Assembly: GCA_002353975.1 (NCBI GenBank)
Contig: DEKQ01000006.1
Location: 221-34,824 of the forward strand
Origin: Prevotellaceae bacterium UBA2718
Lineage (GTDB): Bacteria; Bacteroidota; Bacteroidia; Bacteroidales; Bacteroidaceae
Length of the DNA: 34,604 nt
Direction: 5' to 3'
This document shows, in pieces, positions 8,619 to 16,157 of this stretch (the first letter of the stretch is position 1; the number at the start of each line of letters is the position of its first letter). A program made the translations under genes and the position numbers. Under the pieces are notes generated by a model. It searched no databases, was not told where the DNA came from, and saw only the letters and a program-made list of their open reading frames with translations.

Positions 8619-10223
8619 ATGTACGACAAAGAACGAGGGCTGTATATAGCCCACAGCACGGCTGGAACGCTGTGCATTACAGGCAAGATGGCGAACCGCC
8701 ACGGGTTGATAGCCGGTGCCACAGGTACGGGCAAGACGGTGACGCTACAGGTGATGGCCGAGACGTTCTGCCAGACAGGGGTGCCATGCTTTATGGCCGA
8801 CATGAAGGGCGACCTGAGCGGCATCTCGCAGGCGGGCAAGATGAGCGGTTTCATAGAGAAGAGGCTGCCGGAGTTCGGGATTGAGAGCCCAGAGTTCCAG
8901 TCCTGCCCTGTAAGGTTCTACGATGTCTTCGGCGAGCAGGGCCACCCTATGCGCACCACCGTGAGCAGCATGGGGCCGCAGCTGCTGGCACGTCTGCTGG
9001 AGCTGAACGAGACGCAGGCAGGCGTTATGAACATTGTATTCCGCATAGCTGACGAGAGAGGGCTGCTGCTTGACGACCTGAAGGACCTGCGCTCCATGCT
9101 TGACTGGGTGTCAAAGCACGCTAAGGAATACACGACGAAATACGGCAACGTGTCCTCTGCTTCCGTCGGAGCCATACAGAGAGCCATACTGCAGCTTGAG
9201 AACCAAGGGGCAGACAAGTTCTTCGGGCTTCCTGCCTTTGAAATTATGGACCTGCTGGCGAGGGATGAGAACGGCAAAGGCGTGATGAGCGTGCTTGCTG
9301 CCGACAAGCTGATGCTGCAGCCGAAGATGTACTCCACGTTCCTGCTGTGGCTGCTGAGTGAGCTCTACTCCACCCTGCCGGAGGTTGGCGACATGGATAA
9401 GCCTAAGCTGGTGTTCTTCTTTGACGAGGCTCACATGCTCTTCGACGGCACATCGAAGGCTCTGCTCGACAAGATTGAGCAGGTAATACGCCTCATACGC
9501 TCAAAGGGCGTGGGAATATACTTCATCACCCAGAGCCCTACGGACATACCTGAGAACATCCTCGGACAGCTTGGCAACCGCGTGCAGCACGCCCTGCGTG
9601 CCTATACGCCAAAGGACCAGAAAGCCGTTAAGACGGCTGCCGACACGTTCCGTGCCAACCCTGCCTTCAAGACCGACGAAGCCATAATGAACCTTGAGAC
9701 GGGCGAAGCGCTGGTCAGCTTCCTTGATGAAAAGGGCGCACCGACGATGGTGGAACGCGCTAAGGTGCTCTTCCCGCTGTCGCAGATTGGCGCGATAACC
9801 GAGGGACAGCGGTTGGACATCATAAAGCAAAGCGGCATCTACGGCAAATATGACAATGCCGTGGAGCGCGAGAGTGCCTTTGAAGTGCTTATAGCAGAAG
9901 CCGAAGAAGCAGAGGCAGCAGCCCCACAACCAGCCACCACCCCAAGCTCCACAAAAGGCAATGGAGATGAAGAGAAGGAAGAGAAGAGCGGAGGCAAGAA
10001 GTCATCGGGCATCATGGGCAAGGTAATGAAGGCCATCATGACCGCCATCACATCGACCCTCGCGGCGCTGGTGGGCACCTACGTGAGCAACAAAGTGTCG
10101 GGCAAGAAGAGCCGCACGCGGACGTCAGCAAAAGAAAAAGTGGTGAAGAACGCCACCAGCGCAGCCACACGCACCATCACCAGGGAGCTCACCAGGGACA
10201 TTCTGGGGAACCTGATTAAATAA
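8619..10223 (+). CDS. HerA/FtsK-like P-loop ATPase of the DUF853 (YjgR) family
   Basis: This 534-residue protein has Walker A GATGTGKT from about residue 33 and Walker B VFFFDEAH with Asp269, followed by a sensor-like FITQSP. The whole pattern, including ADMKGDLSG and the segment from LGNRVQHALRAY, matches DUF853 (E. coli YjgR type), a cytoplasmic HerA-like ATPase family of unknown role. After about residue 430 comes an acidic, low-complexity linker. The tail then has a hydrophobic stretch (MKAIMTAITSTLAALVGTYV), then a basic segment, which could bind membrane or nucleic acid. It begins 96 nt after the phosphatase stop on the same strand, so it may belong to the signalling cluster or only adjoin it. 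No Bacteroidetes-type promoter is obvious in the gap. Confidence 0.85.
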   Translation: MYDKERGLYIAHSTAGTLCITGKMANRHGLIAGATGTGKTVTLQVMAETFCQTGVPCFMADMKGDLSGISQAGKMSGFIEKRLPEFGIESPEFQSCPVRFYDVFGEQGHPMRTTVSSMGPQLLARLLELNETQAGVMNIVFRIADERGLLLDDLKDLRSMLDWVSKHAKEYTTKYGNVSSASVGAIQRAILQLENQGADKFFGLPAFEIMDLLARDENGKGVMSVLAADKLMLQPKMYSTFLLWLLSELYSTLPEVGDMDKPKLVFFFDEAHMLFDGTSKALLDKIEQVIRLIRSKGVGIYFITQSPTDIPENILGQLGNRVQHALRAYTPKDQKAVKTAADTFRANPAFKTDEAIMNLETGEALVSFLDEKGAPTMVERAKVLFPLSQIGAITEGQRLDIIKQSGIYGKYDNAVERESAFEVLIAEAEEAEAAAPQPATTPSSTKGNGDEEKEEKSGGKKSSGIMGKVMKAIMTAITSTLAALVGTYVSNKVSGKKSRTRTSAKEKVVKNATSAATRTITRELTRDILGNLIK

Positions 10224-10247
10224 GGGCATTTACTATTTACCATTTAC

Positions 10248-10291
10248 CGCTCGGCCCTGTGGGACGCTTGCGTAGCAGAGCGGAGCAAGAA
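10248..10291 (+). repeat. REP-like intergenic repeat (copy 1)
   Basis: The gap before tsaE contains ccgctcgg and then cgcttgcgtagcagagcg continuing into gagcaagaa. The same sequence, reverse-complemented with three differences in the 27-nt core, occurs at 18477-18503, followed there by the ccgctcgg counterpart. The two copies lie in intergenic DNA and in opposite orientations, which points to a dispersed extragenic element. Confidence 0.7.
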
Positions 10292-10304
10292 TATACTATT
10301 TAGG

Positions 10305-10808
10305 ATGAGGATTATAACGACACTTGATAATATACGCGAGGCGGCGCGGGAGTTCATAAAGGCCGCAGGCATAGGCGGAGAGGAGACACAGCAGAGAACT
10401 GCAGCGAACGATGGCAGTGCTGTGAAGTGCTATGCCTTCTATGCTCCGATGGGAGCGGGGAAGACAACCTTCATCAAGGCTATCTGCGAAGAGCTGGGGG
10501 TGGAGGATGTCATCACATCGCCTACCTTTGCCATCGTCAACGAATACACCTCCGGGGATGCCTCTCCGCTGAAAGGCGCACCGATATACCACTTTGACTT
10601 CTACCGCATAAAGAAGCTTGAGGAACTCTATGACATGGGCGCGGAGGAATACTTCTACAGCGGCTGCCTGTGCCTGATGGAGTGGCCCGAACTGGCAGAA
10701 GACATTCTGCCCGCAGAGACACATATAATAAAAATCACCCCGCAGCCGGATGGCAGCAGGGTGATTGAGGGGTCTCTCCACAGTCCTTCCCAAGGTGGAG
10801 GTAGGTGA
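10305..10808 (+). CDS. tsaE: TsaE, ATPase of tRNA N6-threonylcarbamoyladenosine synthesis
   Basis: This 167-residue protein is of TsaE (YjeE) size. The P-loop MGAGKTT is at 49-55. The family blocks SPTFAIVNEY, HFDFYRI and LMEWPE are all present. TsaE works with TsaB and TsaD in the cytoplasm to place threonylcarbamoyl on A37 of tRNAs that read ANN codons; its ATPase resets the complex. The ATG at 10305 follows a gap of 81 nt that holds a REP-like repeat. It is convergent with the DUF1846 gene. It is a conserved housekeeping gene and probably independent of the signalling cluster. Confidence 0.95.
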   Translation: MRIITTLDNIREAAREFIKAAGIGGEETQQRTAANDGSAVKCYAFYAPMGAGKTTFIKAICEELGVEDVITSPTFAIVNEYTSGDASPLKGAPIYHFDFYRIKKLEELYDMGAEEYFYSGCLCLMEWPELAEDILPAETHIIKITPQPDGSRVIEGSLHSPSQGGGR

Positions 10809-10809
10809 A

Positions 10810-10827
10810 CCTGCGGATAAGCGCAGG
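10810..10827. terminator. Small hairpin between convergent tsaE and DUF1846 genes
   Basis: CCTGCG, gataag, CGCAGG is a 6-bp perfect inverted repeat just after the tsaE stop, in the 72-nt convergent gap. No T-run follows directly, so a terminator role is only suggested by position. Confidence 0.35.
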
Positions 10828-10880
10828 GCACAATAGCGATAAAGGGTCACGCGGCAAAGAGCCAGCGGGCACAGAGGGGG

Positions 10881-12353
10881 TTACTTCTTCCTCACTGGCT
10901 CGCAAGTGAGGTTAGTGCCGAGTTTCTTGAATATCTTCCTGTCAACTTCAGACAGCATCACAGAGGCGTGAACCTGACAGCCCTGCAACTGTGGCAGGGT
11001 TGCGAGTGCGCGGGCACATTGCTCGTCGCTCTCGCTGAGAACGCTGAGCGCCACGAGCACCTCGTCAGAATGCAGGCGCGGGTTATTGCCTCCAAGATAC
11101 TCTACCTTAGTCTTCTGTATGGGTTCTATCATCGACTGCGGTATGAGCTTCACATCGTGGCCGATGCCTGCGAGATGCTTCATCGTGTTGAGAAGCAGGG
11201 CCGCACTGGCTCCAAGCAGCGGTGAAGACTCACCCGTAATGATAGTTCCGTCAGCCAGTTCGATGGCTGCGCTGGTATGTCCGCTGGCAGCCTTGCGGTC
11301 CAGACAGGCCTTTACAACGCGGCGGTAATCTATTGAAATCTTTGCCTGATTGAACAACAGGCGTATCTTCTGTATCTCCGGCTCGTTGTTCGCACCATTG
11401 GCAAACTTGTTGGTAGCCTCGTAATAACGGCGTATTATCTCCTGTTTTGAAGCCTCGCGGCACACCTCATCGTCGCTGATGCAGAAGCCAACCATGTTGA
11501 CACCCATATCGGTGGGCGACTTATATGGGCTCGTGCCGTAGATACCCTCAAAGAGAGCATTGAGCACAGGGAATATCTCAATGTCGCGATTATAGTTTAT
11601 TGCCGTCTTGCCGTAGGCCTCCAGGTGGAACGGATCAATCATGTTCACGTCGTTCAGGTCTGCCGTTGCAGCCTCATAGGCTATGTTCACGGGGTGCTTG
11701 AGCGGCAATGACCACACGGGGAAGGTCTCAAACTTGGCATATCCGGCCTCCACTCCGCGCTTATGCTCGTTGTATAGCTGCGAGAGGCACACGGCCATCT
11801 TGCCCGAACCGGGACCCGGGGCGGTGATAATCACCATCGGGCGCTCCGTCTTCACATAGTCATTCTTGCCAAATCCGTCGTCGCTGGCAATGAGCTCCAC
11901 ATTGTGCGGATAGCCGTCGATGAGGTAATGGACGTATGACTTGATGCCCATGCGCTCCAGACGCTTGCGGTAATCGTCTGCCGCGTGCTGGCCGTTGTAA
12001 TGGGTGATGACCACCGAACCGACCATAAACCCGCGTCCGATGAACTCATTGCGCAGGCGCAGGACGTCCTCATCGTAGGTGATGCCGAGGTCAGCACGCA
12101 CCTTGTTGCGCTCTATATCCTCTGCCGAGATAACGATGACAATCTCTATCTGGTCACTAATCTGGCTGAACATACGCAGCTTTGAGTCAGGCTGAAACCC
12201 CGGCAGCACGCGGCTGGCATGATGGTCGTCAAAGAGTTTGCCCCCCAGTTCGAGGTACAGCTTGCCCTTGAACTTGGCTATGCGCTCCTTGATATGCTCC
12301 GACTGAATGCGTATGTACTTGTCGTTATCAAATCCAATCATTGATTTGTTCAT
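10881..12353 (-). CDS. DUF1846 family protein with a P-loop-like motif
   Basis: This 490-residue protein matches the DUF1846 family along its length (IGFDNDKYIRIQSEHIKERI near the start, GGKLFDDHHASRVLPGF, PTDMGVNMVGF). A glycine-rich GPGSGK at 180-185 resembles a nucleotide-binding loop. The family has been crystallised but has no firm function that I know of. The start could be ATG 12353 or the ATG four codons later, which is closer to the usual MxIGFDN opening. It lies only 5 nt after the ribH stop on the same strand and is therefore probably the last gene of the riboflavin operon. No signal peptide is seen. Any link to flavin metabolism is inference from position. Confidence 0.88.
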   Translation of the reverse strand: MNKSMIGFDNDKYIRIQSEHIKERIAKFKGKLYLELGGKLFDDHHASRVLPGFQPDSKLRMFSQISDQIEIVIVISAEDIERNKVRADLGITYDEDVLRLRNEFIGRGFMVGSVVITHYNGQHAADDYRKRLERMGIKSYVHYLIDGYPHNVELIASDDGFGKNDYVKTERPMVIITAPGPGSGKMAVCLSQLYNEHKRGVEAGYAKFETFPVWSLPLKHPVNIAYEAATADLNDVNMIDPFHLEAYGKTAINYNRDIEIFPVLNALFEGIYGTSPYKSPTDMGVNMVGFCISDDEVCREASKQEIIRRYYEATNKFANGANNEPEIQKIRLLFNQAKISIDYRRVVKACLDRKAASGHTSAAIELADGTIITGESSPLLGASAALLLNTMKHLAGIGHDVKLIPQSMIEPIQKTKVEYLGGNNPRLHSDEVLVALSVLSESDEQCARALATLPQLQGCQVHASVMLSEVDRKIFKKLGTNLTCEPVRKK

Positions 12354-12358
12354 TCCTT

Positions 12359-12823
12359 TTACTTCGTCAACTTATACAGGTTAACCATCTCTATTGCCGA
12401 GATCATGGCATCTGCACCCTTATTGCCAGCCTTCGTGCCGGCACGTTCCACTGCCTGCTCAATGCTGTCGGTGGTCAGGATGCCGTTGAGCACAGGCACA
12501 CCGCTCGTCATAGCAGCCGCGGCAATGCCCTTGGCGCTCTCGTTTGCCACCATGTCAAAGTGAGGCGTCGCGCCGCGTATCACTGCGCCGAGGCACACCA
12601 CAGCGTCATACTTGCCGCTATTGGCCATCTTCAGGGCCGTCAGAGGTATCTCGAACGCGCCTGGAACCAGCGCAAGCGTGAGGTTGTCGCTATCGCCTCC
12701 GTGACGAACGAAGCAATCTTCTGCGCCTGAAACGAGGTGATCTACTATGAAATCATTAAAACGCGAGGCCACGATACCTATCTTCATGTCCTCCGCAAGC
12801 AGTTTTCCTTCTAATTTCTTCAT
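12359..12823 (-). CDS. ribH: 6,7-dimethyl-8-ribityllumazine synthase
   Basis: This 154-residue protein is of normal lumazine synthase length. It condenses 5-amino-6-ribitylamino-uracil with 3,4-dihydroxy-2-butanone 4-phosphate, the penultimate step of riboflavin synthesis. Family motifs are RFNDFIVDHL (substrate loop), VPGAFEIPL, CLGAVIRGATPHFD with the catalytic His, and GVLT-like NGILTTDS. It lies 58 nt after ribBA and 5 nt before the DUF1846 gene. Lumazine synthases usually assemble into pentamers or 60-mers; nothing in this sequence argues against that. Confidence 0.97.
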   Translation of the reverse strand: MKKLEGKLLAEDMKIGIVASRFNDFIVDHLVSGAEDCFVRHGGDSDNLTLALVPGAFEIPLTALKMANSGKYDAVVCLGAVIRGATPHFDMVANESAKGIAAAAMTSGVPVLNGILTTDSIEQAVERAGTKAGNKGADAMISAIEMVNLYKLTK

Positions 12824-12881
12824 TGCGTTTGTTATGTTATTTTTGGGTTTTTATTATTCATTTCAATGCGAGAGAAGAGCC

Positions 12882-14117
12882 CTATTCCTTCTTCTTGGGA
12901 TTGCGCCTGACGTGCAAGAGGTGTCCCATCTTGGCGTATTTGGTGTACATATAGAACTCATCCTTCTCATTGCAGGTCATCTCTATGGGCTCACGGTCCA
13001 CCACTTTCAGCCCAAACCCATCGAGACCGCTTATCTTCAGTGGGTTGTTAGTCATCAGAATCAGCTCCTTCACACCCAGGTCGGCAAGTATGCTGGCGCC
13101 TGTCCCATACTCTCTCAGGTCGGCAGCAAAGCCCAATGCGATGTTGGCCTCAACGGTATCCATGCCCTCATCCTGCAGTTTGTATGCACGCAGCTTATTG
13201 ATTAGTCCTATGCCGCGCCCCTCCTGGCGCAGGTATAGCAGCACTCCCCTGCCCCGTTTCTCTATGCGTCGCAGCGCCTCGGCAAGCTGTTCGCCGCAGT
13301 CGCAACGCAAGGAACCGAAGGCATCGCCCGTGAGACATTCGGAGTGCACACGACACAAGACAGGCTCCGGCGTAGTGATGTCACCCTTCACGAGCGCCAC
13401 ATGGTGCTCGCCCGTCACCTTATTTATATACCCGTACGTGCGGAAGTTGCCGTACTTGGTAGGCAGTTCTGCGTCGGTTACACACTCTACCAGCTTCTCC
13501 GTGTGGCGGCGATACTCCACAAGACTCTTCACCGTGATGCATACCAGCTGATGTTCCTGAGCCAACTGAAGCAGTTCTTTCGTCCGCATCATCGTGCCGT
13601 CCTCGCGCATTATCTCGCAACAGAGTCCCGCCTCCGTCAGTCCGGCAAGGCGACAAAGGTCCACCGTTGCCTCCGTGTGGCCGGTCCTTACCAGTACACC
13701 ACCGTCCCTGGCCTGCAACGGGAACATGTGTCCGGGGCGTCGGAAGTCTATCGGCTTGGAATTAGGGTCGGCTATTGCGCGTGCCGTAATGCCGCGTTCC
13801 ACGGCGCTTATACCCGTTGTGGTAGAGATATGGTCCACTGAAACGGTGAAGGCCGTCTGGTTATTGTCACTGTTGTGCATCACCATCTGGGGCAGATTCA
13901 GCCGCTCACACAGCTCGCGACTCATGGGCATACAGATCAGTCCCTTTGCCAATGAGGCCATGAGGTTCACGTTCTCAGTAGTGGCAAACTGTGCCGCGCA
14001 TATCAAGTCACCCTCGTTCTCACGGTCAGGGTCGTCGATTACGAGTATGCACTTGCCTGCCTTGAGGGCCTCAAGGGCTTCTTCTATGGTATTGTAATTA
14101 AATTCCTGTTGTTCCAT
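12882..14117 (-). CDS. ribBA: Bifunctional DHBP synthase / GTP cyclohydrolase II
   Basis: This 411-residue fusion protein supplies both precursors of lumazine synthesis. Residues 1-205 are the RibB part, with the acidic metal-binding loop DDPDRENEGDL and RRPGHMFPL plus RTGHTEA. Residues 210-411 are the RibA part, with the zinc site in SECLTGDAFGSLRCDCGEQL and the GTP site RQEGRGIGL. Both sets of catalytic residues look intact. Its ATG directly abuts the ribE stop with no gap, so translation is probably coupled. The gene ends in a Lys-rich tail (NPKKKE). Confidence 0.97.
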   Translation of the reverse strand: MEQQEFNYNTIEEALEALKAGKCILVIDDPDRENEGDLICAAQFATTENVNLMASLAKGLICMPMSRELCERLNLPQMVMHNSDNNQTAFTVSVDHISTTTGISAVERGITARAIADPNSKPIDFRRPGHMFPLQARDGGVLVRTGHTEATVDLCRLAGLTEAGLCCEIMREDGTMMRTKELLQLAQEHQLVCITVKSLVEYRRHTEKLVECVTDAELPTKYGNFRTYGYINKVTGEHHVALVKGDITTPEPVLCRVHSECLTGDAFGSLRCDCGEQLAEALRRIEKRGRGVLLYLRQEGRGIGLINKLRAYKLQDEGMDTVEANIALGFAADLREYGTGASILADLGVKELILMTNNPLKISGLDGFGLKVVDREPIEMTCNEKDEFYMYTKYAKMGHLLHVRRNPKKKE

Positions 14118-14780
14118 CTATTTCATAAAGTTACGATAAAAGGCTACTTTCTCCCCATCATTCGCCGACGAACCAGCGCCGGCAGATGATGAAGAAAGCA
14201 GCCTTTCCACATATTTTGCTATGATGTCATTCTCTATATTCACCGTGTCGCCCACTGCGGCCTGGTGCAATGTCGTTGCTCCCTGGGTGTGAGGGATGAG
14301 GGAAACGGCGAAGGCGCACCCGTCTTCACGCAGTGCGGCAACGGTAAGGCTGACTCCCTGCACCGTGACGCTGCCCTTCTCAACGATGTATCGCATCAGT
14401 TCAGGAGCACATTCCACCCACAGCCACACGGCATTGTCGTCCTGAATGCGGCGCACTATGCGGCCTGTGCCGTCTATATGGCCCGACACGATATGCCCCC
14501 CGAGGCGCGTCTGCACCGTCAGGGCACGCTCCAGGTTCACCTCGCTGCCCGCTTTCAGGGCTGCCAATGAGGTGCGGCGCACCGTCTCAGGCATCACGTC
14601 GGCAGCGAAAGCGCCTCCCAACAGGGCCGTCACCGTGAGGCACACGCCATTGGTACAGATGCTGTCACCCACCTGCGTACCCTCAAGCACAGTCGATGCC
14701 GCAATCTCAAGCCTTATGCTCTTGCTGCCACGAACAATGCTTCTGATGTGTCCTGTCTCCTCTACTATTCCGGTAAACAT
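14118..14780 (-). CDS. ribE: Riboflavin synthase, alpha chain
   Basis: This 220-residue protein dismutates two lumazine molecules to riboflavin. The start is set at the ATG giving MFTGIVEETG, the invariant opening of the family, preceded by an unusually good ribosome site (agaaagaggt); the frame is open 23 codons further upstream but without family similarity. Two lumazine-binding repeats are visible: the first has ICTNGVCLTV and FAADVMPET, the second GHIVSGHIDGTG and GSVTVQGVSLTV with IPHT. A short Ser/Ala-rich stretch precedes the C-terminus. Its stop touches the ribBA start. Confidence 0.96.
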   Translation of the reverse strand: MFTGIVEETGHIRSIVRGSKSIRLEIAASTVLEGTQVGDSICTNGVCLTVTALLGGAFAADVMPETVRRTSLAALKAGSEVNLERALTVQTRLGGHIVSGHIDGTGRIVRRIQDDNAVWLWVECAPELMRYIVEKGSVTVQGVSLTVAALREDGCAFAVSLIPHTQGATTLHQAAVGDTVNIENDIIAKYVERLLSSSSAGAGSSANDGEKVAFYRNFMK

Positions 14781-14828
14781 ACCTCTTTCTTGTTGGATTT
14801 CATTCCGTTTCTTCCCGCCAAATGGGAG

Positions 14829-14885
14829 GCGACGTGTCTCACGTCGCAATAATCGGCATTGCCGGTGGCGGGTGAGACACCCGCC
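14829..14885. repeat. Twin perfect hairpins between ribD and ribE
   Basis: Two perfect 8-bp inverted repeats with 3-nt loops occur side by side in the 150-nt gap. GCGACGTG/tct/CACGTCGC is at 14829-14847, and GGCGGGTG/aga/CACCCGCC is at 14867-14885. Flanking tgggagg and ccctccta add outer pairing. The loop and inner stem bases are related between the two (GTGtctCAC, GTGagaCAC), so they look like two ends of one palindromic element. No FMN-riboswitch core is recognised here. Confidence 0.7.
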
Positions 14886-14930
14886 CTCCTATGACTTAAC
14901 GGGAACTTTGGATAGCTTTGTCTTGCTGTC

Positions 14931-16157
14931 TTACTCTTCCTGTTTCGTTTTTTCCACTATGCCGGAGATGAGCACATCCTCCCCGATGGGCAGGATTACC
15001 TTATCGCGCAGCACTACAGCCTCGCTCATCATCTCCACGCCGTCGCCCTCAACGGGGGTCTTGGCCATCTTTCCGCCTATAATCTTAGGTGCTATGAAGG
15101 CCATCACCTCGTCTATCAGCCCCTCGCGGAGCAGCGCCTCGCTCAGCGTTCCGCCGCTTTCCAGCATTATGCTGTCTATCTTCTCGGCGCCGGCACGCAG
15201 CATCAGTTCTGAGATGCTGTTGCAATTCCACAGCGTTACGCCTGCCTCGCGGAGCTGCTGCAGCTTCTCCTCGTCAGCCCCGTTAGCGTATGCTACCACC
15301 AACGGATACTCATTGGCAGTGCGCACGAGCTGGCTTTCCATCGGAATACGCGCCCTGCGGTCGGCTATGATGCGTATGGGCTGGCGCACCTCGTGCTCCT
15401 TTAGGCCCAGTGTCTCAAGTGATTCCTCCGTCAGGCGAACTGTCAGCAGCGGGTCATCTGCCAACACCGTGCCTATGCCGCATAAGATAGCCATGTTGTT
15501 GCGACGCGCCATGTGGACGTGCTGGCGGGCCTTTTCCCCCGTTATCCACTTGCTGTCGCCGGTATGCGTGGCAATTTTTCCGTCAAGGGTCATCGCCCAT
15601 TTCGCCGTGACCCACGGCAGACCAGTAGTGATATACTTCAGGAACACCCTGTTCTGCATCCTCAGCTCCTTCAGCAACCGGGCTGCGGCAACGCCCAGCG
15701 AGCCTCCTTCATTGGCGGCTTTAGTGGAGGATTGGGCGGTGGAGGCAGCAGTGTCAGCCACATCTTCCAGCGTCTCGACCTCTATGCCAGCCTTGCGCAG
15801 CAGGGCTATACCGTTGCCAGCCACAAGCGAATTTGGGTCAAGCAGCCCCACTACCACGCGCTTTATACCTCTTTCTATTATGGCATCGGTGCACGGTGGC
15901 TGATGGCCCTCATGGCAACAGGGCTCCAATGTCACGTACATCGTGGTGCCCGAGCAATCGATTCCCTTCTCGTCGGCATCCTTGAATGCCATACGCTCTG
16001 CGTGCAGATCGCCGTAGCGGGCGTGATAACCGGAGGCTACCACATCGTCATCCTTAACTATCAGTGCCCCTACAAGAGGGTTCGGATTTACACGCCCCTC
16101 GCCCTGCTGGGCTAAAAGCATGGCCTCCTGCAGGAGGAATATATCATCGTTCGTCAT
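14931..16157 (-). CDS. ribD: Bifunctional riboflavin deaminase/reductase RibD
   Basis: This 408-residue protein carries two steps of riboflavin synthesis. The N-terminal cytidine-deaminase-like part shows PNPLVGALIV, the zinc ligands LHAERMAF and PCCHEGHQPPCTDA. The C-terminal reductase part starts near VTAKWAMTLDGKIAT and includes GIGTVLADDPLLTVR and ESGGTLSEALL. An Ala/Ser/Thr-rich stretch around residues 135-155 is an unusual spacer between the domains. Its ATG overlaps the TGA of the upstream GH43 gene (ATGA), so the two are probably translated in a coupled way. A 150-nt hairpin-bearing gap separates it from ribE. Confidence 0.96.
   Translation of the reverse strand: MTNDDIFLLQEAMLLAQQGEGRVNPNPLVGALIVKDDDVVASGYHARYGDLHAERMAFKDADEKGIDCSGTTMYVTLEPCCHEGHQPPCTDAIIERGIKRVVVGLLDPNSLVAGNGIALLRKAGIEVETLEDVADTAASTAQSSTKAANEGGSLGVAAARLLKELRMQNRVFLKYITTGLPWVTAKWAMTLDGKIATHTGDSKWITGEKARQHVHMARRNNMAILCGIGTVLADDPLLTVRLTEESLETLGLKEHEVRQPIRIIADRRARIPMESQLVRTANEYPLVVAYANGADEEKLQQLREAGVTLWNCNSISELMLRAGAEKIDSIMLESGGTLSEALLREGLIDEVMAFIAPKIIGGKMAKTPVEGDGVEMMSEAVVLRDKVILPIGEDVLISGIVEKTKQEE

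Noticed and set aside
14446..15903. 485-codon open frame on the plus strand
   Set aside because: It is antisense to ribD and ribE, is rich in Ser/Arg/Pro as expected of a shadow frame, and matches no family.
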